Shown here in pieces: positions 8,200-17,321 of a DNA stretch of 64,000 bases. This DNA comes from Halobacterium zhouii (GTDB lineage: Archaea > Halobacteriota > Halobacteria > Halobacteriales > Halobacteriaceae), in NCBI RefSeq assembly GCF_021249405.1, contig NZ_CP089593.1, positions 1,984,001 through 2,048,000 on the forward strand. The letters are read 5' to 3'. A program made the position numbers and the translations under genes. The notes beneath the pieces are model-generated. The model had not been told where the DNA came from and did no database searches. It saw only the letters and a program-made list of their open reading frames with translations. Positions within the stretch are counted from its first letter, which is position 1. Every line of letters begins with the position of its first letter.

Positions 8200-8302
8200 G
8201 TCACAGATGCCGTGACGTCAGTTCCAGAGATGTAGTGGATGCTAACAGGCCAAAGCGTACACGAACCCAACGCCTAAGCGCCCGCCAGCGAAACGAACGG
8301 GT

Positions 8303-8725
8303 ATGCGGAGAAACGGACTCGCGGGGGCGACGGTCGCCCTGGTCGTGCTCGCGGTTCTCGCGGCGGTGATGTTCGTAGCGTTGTCCGTCCTGCTGTCGTT
8401 GGTCGGTCTGCCGCAGTGGGTGGTGTCGCCGGTGGCTATCGGCGCGACGGTCACGGCGGCGCTGGCCGTGGCGGACGTGTACACGCCCCTGGGAGACACG
8501 GCTCGGACGACCGGGCTACGGGACCTGCCGCGGGCGAAGCTGGGCGGTGACGTCGCACTCGCCGCGGTCGTCGGCGGCGTGGTCGGGTTCCTCGGGGCGT
8601 ACGTGCTGTTGAGCGGGGACGGAAGCGGCCTCGCTCGCCTGGTGGTGCTGTCAGTGGCGGTGGTCGCCGGGTACGCGACGTTCGTCTCACGGAACCTCGC
8701 AGTGTACCGCGGGCAGGCGCGATGA
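8303..8725 (+). CDS. four-helix membrane protein upstream of cofG
   Basis: A 140-residue, strongly hydrophobic protein with about four membrane helices (residues about 8-32, 40-58, 83-103 and 110-130). It ends in the ATGA overlap with cofG at 8722-8725, which indicates a shared transcript and coupled translation. No motif identifies a function. Candidate roles, such as a transporter or an anchor for F420 synthesis, rest only on operon position. It resembles conserved haloarchaeal proteins of unknown function. Confidence 0.75.
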   Translation: MRRNGLAGATVALVVLAVLAAVMFVALSVLLSLVGLPQWVVSPVAIGATVTAALAVADVYTPLGDTARTTGLRDLPRAKLGGDVALAAVVGGVVGFLGAYVLLSGDGSGLARLVVLSVAVVAGYATFVSRNLAVYRGQAR

Positions 8726-9828
8726 GTTCGATTCCCGGCGCGAACGAGTACGGCGTCGACGTCGCTATCGACGATAGGGAGCGACAGCGCGCACTCGACG
8801 TCCGCCCGGGCGACGTCGAACCCGCCGAGGAGTTGACGTTCGCGCGGAACGTCTTCCTGCCGTTGACGACGGCGTGCCGGTACACCTGCACGTACTGCAC
8901 GTACTACGACGTGCCCGGCGAGGCGAGCCTGATGAGTCCCGGGGACGTCCGGGAGGCGTGCCGGACGGGCGCCGACGCCGGGTGCACGGAGGCGCTGTTC
9001 ACGTTCGGGGACGACCCCGACGACCGGTACACCGAGGTCCACGACCAGTTGGCGGCGTGGGGCCACGACTCCATTCACGACTACCTCCGGAAAGCTTGTG
9101 AGATAGCCCTCGAGGAGGGACTGCTCCCGCACGCGAACCCGGGCGACCAGACGCGCGAGCAGATGGAAGTCGTCGCGGACGTGAACGCCTCGATGGGCGT
9201 AATGCTGGAGACGACGGCGGACGTGCAGGCCCACGGCGGGCCGCGCGCAAAGAGTCCGGGGCAGCGCCTCAACACCATCGACGTCGCGGGCGAACTCGGC
9301 GTGCCGTTCACCACGGGCATCCTCGTCGGCGTCGGCGAGACGTGGGCGGACCGCGCGGAGAGCCTGCTCGCGATTCGAGAACTCCACGAGCGCCACGGGC
9401 ACGTCCAGGAGGTCATCGTTCAGCCCGTCAGCCCGAACGAGCGCTGGCACGAGGACGCACCGGACGAGTCGACGATGCGCCGCGCAGTGGCGATGGCGCG
9501 CGCGGTGCTCCCCGACGAGGTAGCGGTGCAGGTGCCACCGAACCTCGCGGACGCCCGCAGCGTGCTCGACTGTGGCGTCGAAGACCTGGGTGGCGTTTCT
9601 CCCGTCACTGACGATTACATCAACCCGGATTACGCGTGGCCGGCGCTGCGCGAACTCGAGGACATCGCCGACCACGGTGGCGTCCCACTCCGGGAGCGCC
9701 TACCGGTGTACGAGCGATTCCTGCCCGAGGAGGGGGTGGCGAACGAGTGGCTGAGCGAACGCATCGGGCGCGCCATCGACGCCGAGGACGAGGCCGGCGA
9801 GCGCTACCGGACAGTGCTCGCCGACTAG
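8722..9828 (+). CDS. cofG: 7,8-didemethyl-8-hydroxy-5-deazariboflavin (FO) synthase subunit CofG
   Basis: A 368-residue radical SAM enzyme. The [4Fe-4S] ligands are Cys52, Cys56 and Cys59 in CRYTCTYC (CxxxCxxC). With CofH it condenses tyrosine with a ribityl-diaminouracil precursor to make FO, the chromophore of coenzyme F420. The later segments MLETTADVQAHGGPRAKSPG and VQPVSPNERWHED match CofG. The ATG overlaps the upstream membrane-protein gene by 4 bases. Its 3' end overlaps the convergent small membrane-protein gene by 4 bases. The partner cofH is on the opposite strand 0.9 kb away. Confidence 0.95.
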   Translation: MSSIPGANEYGVDVAIDDRERQRALDVRPGDVEPAEELTFARNVFLPLTTACRYTCTYCTYYDVPGEASLMSPGDVREACRTGADAGCTEALFTFGDDPDDRYTEVHDQLAAWGHDSIHDYLRKACEIALEEGLLPHANPGDQTREQMEVVADVNASMGVMLETTADVQAHGGPRAKSPGQRLNTIDVAGELGVPFTTGILVGVGETWADRAESLLAIRELHERHGHVQEVIVQPVSPNERWHEDAPDESTMRRAVAMARAVLPDEVAVQVPPNLADARSVLDCGVEDLGGVSPVTDDYINPDYAWPALRELEDIADHGGVPLRERLPVYERFLPEEGVANEWLSERIGRAIDAEDEAGERYRTVLAD

Positions 9829-10055
9829 GGCTGGAGGGCGAGGGCGAGCACGACGAGGCCACCGGCGGCGACGACGCCACCGAACAGTTTGGTGAGTGTG
9901 ACGTGCCAGCCCGCGGGTTCGACGTCGCCGGAGCGCTTGCTGCCGATGGCGTCGATCTGTTCTTCGACTTTCGTGAGGCTGTAGGCGTACCTGACGACGC
10001 CCGCACCGACGGCGACGAGGACGAGTCCCAGGACGACGCCCGCGACCGCAACCAT
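9825..10055 (-). CDS. small membrane protein, unknown function
   Basis: A 76-residue protein with two hydrophobic helices (about residues 2-22 and 56-75) separated by a charged segment (SLTKVEEQIDAIGSKRSGDVEPAGW). It lies downstream of the DUF457 gene on the same strand, with a 45-base gap, and its end overlaps cofG by 4 bases in convergent orientation. Codon use fits the neighbours, so it is probably real. No function can be assigned. Confidence 0.6.
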   Translation of the reverse strand: MVAVAGVVLGLVLVAVGAGVVRYAYSLTKVEEQIDAIGSKRSGDVEPAGWHVTLTKLFGGVVAAGGLVVLALALQP

Positions 10056-10100
10056 ACCGGAGGCTGTTCGGGGTGACGGATACGGCTTGTGGCGTCGCAG

Positions 10101-10655
10101 TCACGGCAGGCGTTCCTCGATGGCTGGCACTTGCTTGCGGACGAGCGTGTAGAGGAGGGAGAGGGCGAGCAGCGCGAGCGATAGCTGGCGGACGAGGCCG
10201 TCGAAGAGGAGCAGGCCAGGCAGCGAGAGCACGGCGGCGACGAGCAAGTCCTCGGGCGCGCCGTCGTACCGAATCCAGCGACGGGGTGGCAGCCACTCGC
10301 CGCGGCGGTGGGAGTAGACGCCGCGTTCGTCGTCGTTCGCCCAGGGGCGGACGCCCAGACCGCCGCCGAGCACGTCGGTGACGGAGTGCACCGCCGCCGA
10401 GAGCGCGAAGAACGCGACCCCGGCCGTGGTCGCGGTGGGGACGAGCGCGGCGACGGCGCCGGTGGCGAGGACGACGAGCCAGTAGTGCTCGGGGTAATGC
10501 AGGGTCTTCCGGTGCGCGACGACGGCGACGTCGAGATCCGGGAACACGCCGCCCGCCATCGCGCCGAGCGCGGCGGGCGCGGCGAGTTCGGGCGCGAACG
10601 GAAACAGGAGGGCGGCGAGGCAGACGCCCATCGCGGCGTGCGTGGTGCTCATCAT
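10101..10655 (-). CDS. DUF457-type membrane-bound metal-dependent hydrolase, paralogue 1
   Basis: A 184-residue multi-spanning membrane protein of the DUF457/YdjM type. It has the N-terminal MMSTTHAAMG start, the GGVFPDLDV motif (conserved Pro-Asp-x-Asp), a His in HRKTLHYPEHYW and a second His in AAVHSVTDVLGGG, together the proposed metal ligands. The segment PPRRWIRYDGAPEDL is shared almost exactly with the protein at 44484-45086, so the two are paralogues within this window. Family members are annotated as metal-dependent hydrolases, but the substrate is unknown. It lies between cofG and cofH. Confidence 0.85.
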   Translation of the reverse strand: MMSTTHAAMGVCLAALLFPFAPELAAPAALGAMAGGVFPDLDVAVVAHRKTLHYPEHYWLVVLATGAVAALVPTATTAGVAFFALSAAVHSVTDVLGGGLGVRPWANDDERGVYSHRRGEWLPPRRWIRYDGAPEDLLVAAVLSLPGLLLFDGLVRQLSLALLALSLLYTLVRKQVPAIEERLP

Positions 10656-10708
10656 GATTGGACGTCAATCGCGTGTTGCGTGGTGGAGTCCTCCTCGGTC
10701 ATCGGCAG

Positions 10709-12121
10709 TCAGTCGTCGGCGCCCGCGGGGCCAACGGCCACGTCGCTCCCGCGCTCGGGGACGAGGGGCGTGCCGTCGGCCTGTGGACCTAGCCGTGGCC
10801 CGAGGGCGTCCGATTCTGCGTCGGCGTCGAGGACGCGGCGCTCGGTGTAGTCCGTGGAGCGCTCGACGGGCGTGCGGCCGATAGCCGAGAGCATGTCGGC
10901 GTAGTCCGCGACCGACCTGAACTCGCCGTGCTGGCCACCCGCCCGTTTCGTGATCTCCTCGGAGAGGATAGTGCCCATGAAGTCGTCGGCGCCGCAGTTG
11001 AGGAGTTTCAACCCCTTCGCGTTCCCGAACTTCACCCACGAGGACTGGACGTGCTCGACGTTGTCGAGGAAGAGTCGTGAGACGGCGATCATGAGTTCGT
11101 CCTCGGCGTCGCTCGCACCGCCGGTGACGACGCCGCGGTCGTAGAGCGGGGTCTGCTGGTGGATGAACGAAAGCGGGACGAACTCTGTGATGTTGCCGGT
11201 TCGGTCCTGGAGGTCCCGGACCACCTTCAGGTGCTCCACGCGGTGGGCGGCGTTCTCGACGTGGCCGTACATGATGGTCGCGGTCATCGGCAGGCCGGCG
11301 TCGGCGGCGGCCTCCATCGCGGCGACCCACTGTCCGGTGTCGATCTTCCCCGGGCAGATGACGTCTCGGACCTCGTCGACGAGGATCTCGGCGGCGGTGC
11401 CGGGGATGGTGTCGAGGCCGGCGTCCTTCAGGCGGCGGTAGACGTCGCGGTAGTCCCGACTCACTCCGCGCTGGGCGTGGTGGGCTTCCTCGGGCGTCAT
11501 CGAGTGGACGTGGACGCCGTCGACGCTCATCGCCTCGATCTGCTCGACGTAGGTGTGCGGGTCGGTGGTGTAGCGTTCGGGTGGCTTGTAGTTGTGCTCG
11601 GGATTCCCGGCGTCCAGGGCCTCCCGGTGGTCGTCGTCGAGACCGAACGCGGGGTGGAGGCCCGAGACGGACGTGACCTCGTAGACGCCGCGTTCGACGG
11701 CGTCGCGGACGACCGCCCGGGACTCCTCGGGCGTCTTCGTGAAGCCAGCGTGGTCGTCGGCGTGGTCGGTCTCGAACTGGTGGGCGGTGTCCTTGAAGTT
11801 GCAGAACAGACACCCCGTGTTGCAGGCGGTGGTGACGTTGTTGTTGACGTTCGCGACGAACGTCACTTCGTCGCCGACGACGTCGGCGCGACGGCGGTCG
11901 GCGGCCTCCAGAACGAGTTCCTTCCGACGCGGGTCGATGCCGTCGGCGTCCGTGCCCGTCGTGATGAGTTCGATGCCGTCGGCGACCGTGAGGCGGATGC
12001 CGTTGCGGGCCTTCGCCAGCGCGTTCTCGAAGGACTGGTCGGTGTCCGGGACCACGTCGAACTGAATGTCGCTGGCGTCGGTCGGCCCCGTCCCGTCGGT
12101 CGGCCCGCCCGCGTCGGTCAT
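10709..12121 (-). CDS. cofH: FO synthase subunit CofH
   Basis: A 470-residue radical SAM protein with [4Fe-4S] ligands Cys100, Cys104 and Cys107 (CNTGCLFC). CofH performs the tyrosine-derived half of FO formation and transfers the product to CofG. The HVHSMTPEEAHHAQRG and CPGKIDTGQW segments are typical of the CofH/MqnC family. The ATG ending at 12121 (MTDAGGPTDG) fits a short acidic leader before the conserved core. The upstream open frame to 12394 overlaps the divergent purC and is rejected. The C-terminal ~60 residues are a polar extension beyond the usual core. Confidence 0.93.
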   Translation of the reverse strand: MTDAGGPTDGTGPTDASDIQFDVVPDTDQSFENALAKARNGIRLTVADGIELITTGTDADGIDPRRKELVLEAADRRRADVVGDEVTFVANVNNNVTTACNTGCLFCNFKDTAHQFETDHADDHAGFTKTPEESRAVVRDAVERGVYEVTSVSGLHPAFGLDDDHREALDAGNPEHNYKPPERYTTDPHTYVEQIEAMSVDGVHVHSMTPEEAHHAQRGVSRDYRDVYRRLKDAGLDTIPGTAAEILVDEVRDVICPGKIDTGQWVAAMEAAADAGLPMTATIMYGHVENAAHRVEHLKVVRDLQDRTGNITEFVPLSFIHQQTPLYDRGVVTGGASDAEDELMIAVSRLFLDNVEHVQSSWVKFGNAKGLKLLNCGADDFMGTILSEEITKRAGGQHGEFRSVADYADMLSAIGRTPVERSTDYTERRVLDADAESDALGPRLGPQADGTPLVPERGSDVAVGPAGADD

Positions 12122-12274
12122 GGTCGAGTACACCGCTCGAACTGCCAAAAAGCCTGCCACACCAGCAACCGCTGGCTTTCTGATACCACATTCGTGCACA
12201 CATAAGCCAGTGGCATCGAGTGGTGTGACCATAGGAGTGAAAGATTGATTGTAGTCGCCTGCCAGAGTACGACC

Positions 12275-13342
12275 ATGACGAGCGTCAAGGACGTCCTGGT
12301 CGAGGACGCGCCGACCGAGACAGGACTGGGTGCGGGCGCGTTCGCGTTCAGCGACCAGTACTCCGTGTTCGACTGGGGAGAGATGCCCGACCACGTCCCC
12401 GGGAAGGGCGCGAGCCTCTGCGTGATGGGCGCGTTCACCTTCGAGTTACTGGAAGCGGCGGGCGTCCCGACGCACTACCGGGGGGTTCGCGCCGGGGACG
12501 AGGCGGCCAGCGAACCCGTCGCGCTCGCGGACGCCCCCGAACCCCCGACGGAGATGGCCATCGACCTGACTCGCGTCCCCGACCTCCCCTTCGAGGGCGA
12601 CAGCGCGGATCCGTCGCTCCGTGCCGGCTACGACTACGACGCCTACCACGCGGCGACGGGCGACCACTACCTGGTGCCACTCGAAATTGTCTTCCGGAAC
12701 AGCGTCCCCGTGGGGTCGAGTCTGCGACGGCGCCACAGCCCCGGTGAACTCGGCCTCGACGCGGAACTCGGTCTCGACGCCGAGTCGTGGCCCGACGAGC
12801 GCGTCGACCTCCCGGAACCCGTCGTCGAGTTCTCCACGAAGTACGAGGAGCGGGACCGCTATCTCTCCCGGGCGGCGGCCGACGCCGTCGCCGGACGCGC
12901 GGACGTCGCAGACCTCGAATCGCTCGCGCGCGACGTGAATCGGGAGGTCACCGCGCGCGCCGCGGACGCCGGGTTCGTCCACGAGGACGGAAAGATCGAG
13001 TGCTTGTACGTCGACGGCGAGGTGCGCGTCGCGGACGTGACGGGGACGTTCGACGAGAACCGCTTCGCGTTCGACGGGAGGGAGGTGTCCAAGGAGGTCG
13101 TTCGGCAGCACTACCGGCGCGTCGACCCCGAGTGGGTGGCGGCAGTCGACGACGCGAAATGCGAGGCCGACGAGCGCGGCGTCGCCGACTGGCGGGCGCT
13201 CTGTGCGGCGTCCCCGGAGCCCCTCGACGAGGACGTGGTGTCCGCAGTCTCAGCGATGTACGCCGCCGGCGCGAACCGCTACACGGGCCACGAGTGGTTC
13301 GACGCCCCGCCGCTCGCCGAGGCGCTCAGCGCGCTCGACTAG
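12275..13342 (+). CDS. purC: phosphoribosylaminoimidazole-succinocarboxamide (SAICAR) synthase
   Basis: A 355-residue enzyme of the haloarchaeal PurC type, which joins CAIR and aspartate using ATP in purine synthesis. Recognisable parts are the N-terminal [23 protein letters not shown] (shown here in short pieces: DQYSVFDWG at about 28-36), the [17 protein letters not shown] block at about 137-153, and the [18 protein letters not shown] substrate/metal block. It is longer than bacterial PurC (about 240) because of haloarchaeal insertions. The ATG at 12275 is preferred over the frame opening at 12245. It is divergent from cofH, with a 153-base gap. Confidence 0.88.
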   Translation: MTSVKDVLVEDAPTETGLGAGAFAFSDQYSVFDWGEMPDHVPGKGASLCVMGAFTFELLEAAGVPTHYRGVRAGDEAASEPVALADAPEPPTEMAIDLTRVPDLPFEGDSADPSLRAGYDYDAYHAATGDHYLVPLEIVFRNSVPVGSSLRRRHSPGELGLDAELGLDAESWPDERVDLPEPVVEFSTKYEERDRYLSRAAADAVAGRADVADLESLARDVNREVTARAADAGFVHEDGKIECLYVDGEVRVADVTGTFDENRFAFDGREVSKEVVRQHYRRVDPEWVAAVDDAKCEADERGVADWRALCAASPEPLDEDVVSAVSAMYAAGANRYTGHEWFDAPPLAEALSALD

Positions 13343-13374
13343 ACGGCCGAAAAACGGTTGTTCCGTCGGTGGCG

Positions 13375-14130
13375 TTAGTCGTCGCCGCCGGAACGTTGCT
13401 CCGAATCGGGAGACGGTGACTGTTGCTTGGCCTTCCCCGCCCACTGGCTGATGTTGTTCGAGACGTAATCCTTGGCGCCCCAGCCGAAGGCGATGGCGAT
13501 AGCCGCACCGATGCCGATCGCGAGGCCCCACGCGAGCGCCCGTGCGAAGATGTACAGCAACTCGATGTCGATGCCCATGGTGTCGAACCCGATCACTATC
13601 GCAGTGAAGTACAGGAACATCCGGACTCCGTCTGCGAACCACGACGACTTGGCGGTCGACCCGAGCGAACTACGGATCACGTCACCGATGATGTCGGCGA
13701 CGACGAACCCGACGATGATGACCAGCAGACCCGCGATGAACGCCGGCAGGTACGACACCGCGCGTGCGAGCCACTCCGAGAGGATCTCAATCGCCAGCGC
13801 GTCCGCGGCGGCGAGGATCGCCAGCGCGTAGACGAACCACGCGGTGATCTTTCCCAGGAGCGTGGATACCGGGTCGTCCCCGCTGGACATCCGACCCAGG
13901 GGCGTGTCGGTTGCGTGTGCGTCGAGACCAACGCTATCGGTGATGCGCTTGACGATGCCACCCAGGATAGCACCGATGATCCATCCGATGATCAGGATGA
14001 CAATCGCACCGACCAACCGCGGCAGGAACGCGATGATCGACTGGACAGTCTCCTGCAGGAACTCTGGGATGGCATCGAACGGACCCTCTTCTTGTAGTAC
14101 GATACTTGACAGCGCGTTGTGTAGATTCAT
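13375..14130 (-). CDS. MscS-type membrane protein with conserved TM-helix repeats
   Basis: A 251-residue integral membrane protein starting at the ATG ending at 14130. It contains repeated segments of the conserved TM-helix type found next to MscS mechanosensitive channels. Each repeat has LP..xGAIVILIIGWIIG followed by a small-residue-rich helix: one near residues 30-65, a second near 125-160 (YLPAFIAGLLVIIVGFVVADIIGDVI), and a last one ending FGWGAKDYVSNNISQW. The MscS beta domain itself is absent, so it is a channel-like or scaffold protein rather than a standard MscS. An alternative GTG start lies 15 bases upstream. Confidence 0.8.
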   Translation of the reverse strand: MNLHNALSSIVLQEEGPFDAIPEFLQETVQSIIAFLPRLVGAIVILIIGWIIGAILGGIVKRITDSVGLDAHATDTPLGRMSSGDDPVSTLLGKITAWFVYALAILAAADALAIEILSEWLARAVSYLPAFIAGLLVIIVGFVVADIIGDVIRSSLGSTAKSSWFADGVRMFLYFTAIVIGFDTMGIDIELLYIFARALAWGLAIGIGAAIAIAFGWGAKDYVSNNISQWAGKAKQQSPSPDSEQRSGGDD

Positions 14131-14374
14131 GATTCGTATCACCACTGGTTTCGGCTCGTGTTCGGTTCAGCGCCGGATATCTCGCTGCAGGGGCACTACT
14201 CCCCCTTCGTCATGACAACTGCACGAATTGATTAAGTTATAGAGGAGTTACATTCTCGTCCGCTCAGAGCCACGCAGACGAACGTCCCGGGGCTAAGCAG
14301 ACGACCTGCGCCTGCTCGGTAGTATCGACATACCCATCCGGCGTGTTTTTCCCGACGACGCCTGCAGACGAAAT

Positions 14375-14761
14375 GTGAACGAGCGCTCCACGACCGCCGC
14401 GCTACTCGCACTCGTCGTGCTCGTGGCGTCGCTCGCGGGTTCCCCCACTCGCGCATTCGAAGGTGCGTTGCACCTCCCGTCGCTCACGGGCACCTCGGGC
14501 GGAGCGACCGCTGGCGGCGCGGACAAACTCCTGCACGTCGCGGGCTACACCGCGCTCGCGTACGCCGTCGCGGCCGCAGTCCGAGCCCAAACACCGCGAA
14601 TGCTGGCCGGCATCGTCCTCGCAGTGACGGTGTTCGGCGTCGGAATCGAGGTCGTCCAGCCGAGCGTCGGGCGGCACGCGAGCGCACTTGACGCGCTCGC
14701 GAACCTCGCAGGGGCAGCGCTCGGCGCGCTCGCGTGGTGGCGTTTCCGCCAGCGCGACTGA
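14375..14761 (+). CDS. VanZ-like membrane protein
   Basis: A 128-residue membrane protein of the VanZ/YfiM-like group, starting at a GTG (14375). The family pattern is visible: a first helix, then ADKLLHVAGYTALAYAV (conserved Asp-Lys-x-x-H), a helix ending GVGIEVVQPSVGRHAS (the E..Q motif), and D.LANLAGAALGAL. VanZ relatives are widespread in archaea with no proven function. The 244-base gap upstream is AT-richer than average and is shared with the divergent TM-helix gene, so it probably carries both promoters. Confidence 0.8.
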   Translation: MNERSTTAALLALVVLVASLAGSPTRAFEGALHLPSLTGTSGGATAGGADKLLHVAGYTALAYAVAAAVRAQTPRMLAGIVLAVTVFGVGIEVVQPSVGRHASALDALANLAGAALGALAWWRFRQRD

Positions 14762-14792
14762 CGGCGGGCCGTCGGCGCGCTGCTGTGGGCGG

Positions 14793-15881
14793 TCAGTCGA
14801 AGCCGCTCACCAGGGTAACGAGCCATTGCGCCGGGTCGTTCCGGGACCGAACTTCGACGCGGGTCACCCACTTCACCCACTGGAATCCGCGCCGCGGCGG
14901 CGCGACGAGTCGCGCGGGCGCGCCGTGGCCGTGGGTCAGCGGTTCGCCGCCGACGTGGGTCGCCAGCAGTGCGTCCGCGGCCTCCTCGATGGGGAGACTC
15001 CAGCGGTAGCCCGTCACGGAGACGAACCGCACCCACGCGGCGTCCCCGGTCGGACCGCCCGCCGCCTCGAGAAGGTCGCCGACGCGGACGCCCGACCACT
15101 CCTGAACGGTGTACCAGCCACTCGTGCAGTCCAGCAGCGCGGTCATCTCGTCGCCCGCCGTCACGTCCTCGACGGAGAGCGTGGTGGGCGACGCGACGAG
15201 GCCCGTCACCTCGAGTCGGTAGGCGTCGGTGTCGATGGGGCCGGGGTCGTCAGCCACCCACATCGTGATCGGAAAGGCCGCGTTTCCCGACCCCTCGCGG
15301 GGCTGGGAGCCCGTGAACCGGCGGTCGTCGCCCGGCGTCGAGAAGAGGTTGTTCAGCGCTTCCTGGAACCGGTAGGCGAGCGCGCCCGCGAGCAGCAGGC
15401 CCGCGTACTGGAGCGCCGTGCGCCGGCCCTCGACGTCCCGCGTGCGCGGCAGTCGGAACCGCGTCGCGACGTGCAACGGGACGAGTACGAGGAGCGCCAG
15501 CCCGAAGCCGACGTGCACGCTCAGCAGCGTCCAGTAAGACAGGCGTACGTCGAGACCGAACACCCAGACGACGCCCGTCGCGAGCGTGCCGAGCGCCGCG
15601 AGCGCGGTGAGCGCCGACAGCGGCGTCGAGCGCGTCCACTTCTCGGCGTTCGTCACCCGAGACCGGACGCGAACGAGCTTGTACCCGAGGACGAGCACGA
15701 ACCCGAGGCCGGCGATGCGGTGGACCCAGAACACCGGCCAGCCTGCGGGAATGCCCACCGTGAACGAGACGAATCCCGTGACTGTCTCGACCAGCACCAG
15801 CGCGAACAGCGACCAGTCGACGACCCGCGGCCGTGGCTCCAGCCACGCCACCGCGTCCCCGAGCGCGCCGCGGATGCTCAT
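14793..15881 (-). CDS. membrane-anchored molybdopterin oxidoreductase (sulfite-oxidase fold) with cytochrome-b-like domain
   Basis: A 362-residue protein with two parts. Residues about 20-175 form five membrane helices with His54, His123 and His137 as possible heme ligands, like a b-type cytochrome (MsrQ/YedZ-like role). Residues about 200-362 are a sulfite-oxidase-fold Moco domain, with the presumed Mo-ligand Cys252 (LLDCTSGWY) and the GxxGHGAPARLVAP.RGFQWVKW block near 316-338. Loops 70-85 and 140-154 are Arg/Lys-rich, so the positive-inside rule puts the Moco domain outside the cell. A twin arginine at 153-154 precedes helix 5, like an internal Tat signal. The ATG ending at 15881 is chosen; the open frame upstream is antisense to RaSEA. 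Confidence 0.85.
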   Translation of the reverse strand: MSIRGALGDAVAWLEPRPRVVDWSLFALVLVETVTGFVSFTVGIPAGWPVFWVHRIAGLGFVLVLGYKLVRVRSRVTNAEKWTRSTPLSALTALAALGTLATGVVWVFGLDVRLSYWTLLSVHVGFGLALLVLVPLHVATRFRLPRTRDVEGRRTALQYAGLLLAGALAYRFQEALNNLFSTPGDDRRFTGSQPREGSGNAAFPITMWVADDPGPIDTDAYRLEVTGLVASPTTLSVEDVTAGDEMTALLDCTSGWYTVQEWSGVRVGDLLEAAGGPTGDAAWVRFVSVTGYRWSLPIEEAADALLATHVGGEPLTHGHGAPARLVAPPRRGFQWVKWVTRVEVRSRNDPAQWLVTLVSGFD

Positions 15882-16007
15882 CGCTCCCAAACTACGAAGC
15901 CGGGCTACAAGAGTTGACTGACGGGCAAGTTCCTGCGGGACGCACGGGGCAAGCACCCACGCAGCCAGACGAAGCGGCTTTACGCGCGCGACGGCTTCAG
16001 TCGTCCA

Positions 16008-17108
16008 ATGAGCGAGCCGAGCGCCGAGGTGTACGAGCAGGGGCGAGGGATGGACGCCCACAACAAGGTGATGCGGGAGTTGCGCGACGAGAAAGGGGCG
16101 AAGGACTACGACCCCGCGGAGCCGACGCGCGTCTGGCTTGACGAGGACAACACGCCGGACGGCGTCTACCAGAGTCTCACCATCATCCTGAACACGGGCG
16201 GCTGTCGGTGGGCGCGAGCGGGCGGGTGTACGATGTGTGGCTACGTCGCAGAGTCCGTCGAGGGCGGGACGGTCGCCCACGATAATCTGATGACGCAGGT
16301 CGAAGCGTGCCTCGAACACGAACGCGACGAGGCGGACGAGGAAAGCGGCCTCGTGAAGATCTACACGAGCGGGTCGTTCCTCGACGAGCGCGAGGTGCCC
16401 GCGGAGACGCGGCAGGCCATCGCCGAGACGTTCGCGGACCGAGAGCGCATCGTCGTGGAGAGCCTGCCGGACTTCGTGGAGCGCGAGAAGATCGCGGACT
16501 TCACGGACGTCGGCCTGGAGACGGACGTGGCGGTCGGCCTGGAGACGGCGACCGACCGAGTGCGCCACGACTGCGTGAACAAGTACTTCGACTTCAGCGA
16601 CTTCGAGGAGGCGTGCGCCGAAGCGAAGCGCGCGAGCGAGGCCGCCGAGGCCGTCGACGCGGGCGTAAAGGCGTACCTCCTGATGAAGCCGCCGTTCCTC
16701 TCGGAGTCCGAAGCCGTCGAGGACATGGAACGCTCCATCCGCCGGTGCGCGGACGTCGAGGGCTGTCACACCGTCTCGATGAACCCGACGAACGTCCAGC
16801 GGTACACGATGGTCGACCAACTGCACTTCCGCGGAGGGTACCGTCCGCCGTGGCTCTGGAGCGTGGCCGCGGTGCTCGAATCGACGACGGACGCCGACGC
16901 CATCGTGGTGTCGGACCCCGTCGGCCACGGGAGCGACCGTGGCCCGCACAACTGCGGGGAGTGTGACGACCTCGTACAGGAGGCCATCAAGGACTTCGAC
17001 CTGCGCCAGGACCCGAGTGTCTTCTCGGAAGTATCGTGTGACTGTGAGGCGACGTGGGACGCCGTCGTCGAGCGGGAGGCGTCGTACAACCTCCCGCTCG
17101 CGGAGTGA
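16008..17108 (+). CDS. raSEA: archaeosine biosynthesis radical SAM protein RaSEA
   Basis: A 366-residue radical SAM protein of the family that partners ArcS. Cluster ligands are Cys66, Cys74 and Cys77 (CRWARAGGCTMCGY, a CxxxxxxxCxxC variant). In Thermococcus and related archaea ArcS first attaches lysine to preQ0 in tRNA position 15, and RaSEA cleaves the adduct to give archaeosine. The C-terminal half has additional Cys pairs (HNCGEC, VSCDCEA) that may bind a further cluster or zinc. arcS and tgtA are both in this window, about 10 kb away on the other strand. It is divergent from the molybdoenzyme gene, 126 bases apart. Confidence 0.88.
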   Translation: MSEPSAEVYEQGRGMDAHNKVMRELRDEKGAKDYDPAEPTRVWLDEDNTPDGVYQSLTIILNTGGCRWARAGGCTMCGYVAESVEGGTVAHDNLMTQVEACLEHERDEADEESGLVKIYTSGSFLDEREVPAETRQAIAETFADRERIVVESLPDFVEREKIADFTDVGLETDVAVGLETATDRVRHDCVNKYFDFSDFEEACAEAKRASEAAEAVDAGVKAYLLMKPPFLSESEAVEDMERSIRRCADVEGCHTVSMNPTNVQRYTMVDQLHFRGGYRPPWLWSVAAVLESTTDADAIVVSDPVGHGSDRGPHNCGECDDLVQEAIKDFDLRQDPSVFSEVSCDCEATWDAVVEREASYNLPLAE

Positions 17109-17266
17109 CCGGAGCAGACGCCCACCACGACGGCCACCCGACGCGGCGGAGGTACTTCCCCACCCAGGTTGGTCCCGACCGGAAATCGGGTTGTGACAGC
17201 CGGCGATAGCGCAGTAATTAGTCGTGAACGGCCTGTAGCCGCTAACTACTGAAGAGGATGGACCAC

Positions 17267-17321
17267 GGAGTCCCAGTCGGCGCCCCGTTGGCTCCACGGG
17301 GCCGCCGTCTGGGGAGACTCC
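17267..17321 (+). promoter_or_regulatory. hairpin covering the ribosome-binding region of the 38-residue gene
   Basis: An imperfect stem-loop whose outer arms are GGAGTCCCAG (17267-17276) and CTGGGGAGACTCC (17309-17321). The inner arms CGGCGCCCCGT and ACGGGGCCGCCG close on a short loop. The right arm contains a GGGGAG purine run that could act as a ribosome-binding site and ends directly at the ATG of the next small gene (17322), so the start would be buried when folded. A translational switch is possible. It could also simply be a GC-rich accidental fold. Confidence 0.4.
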
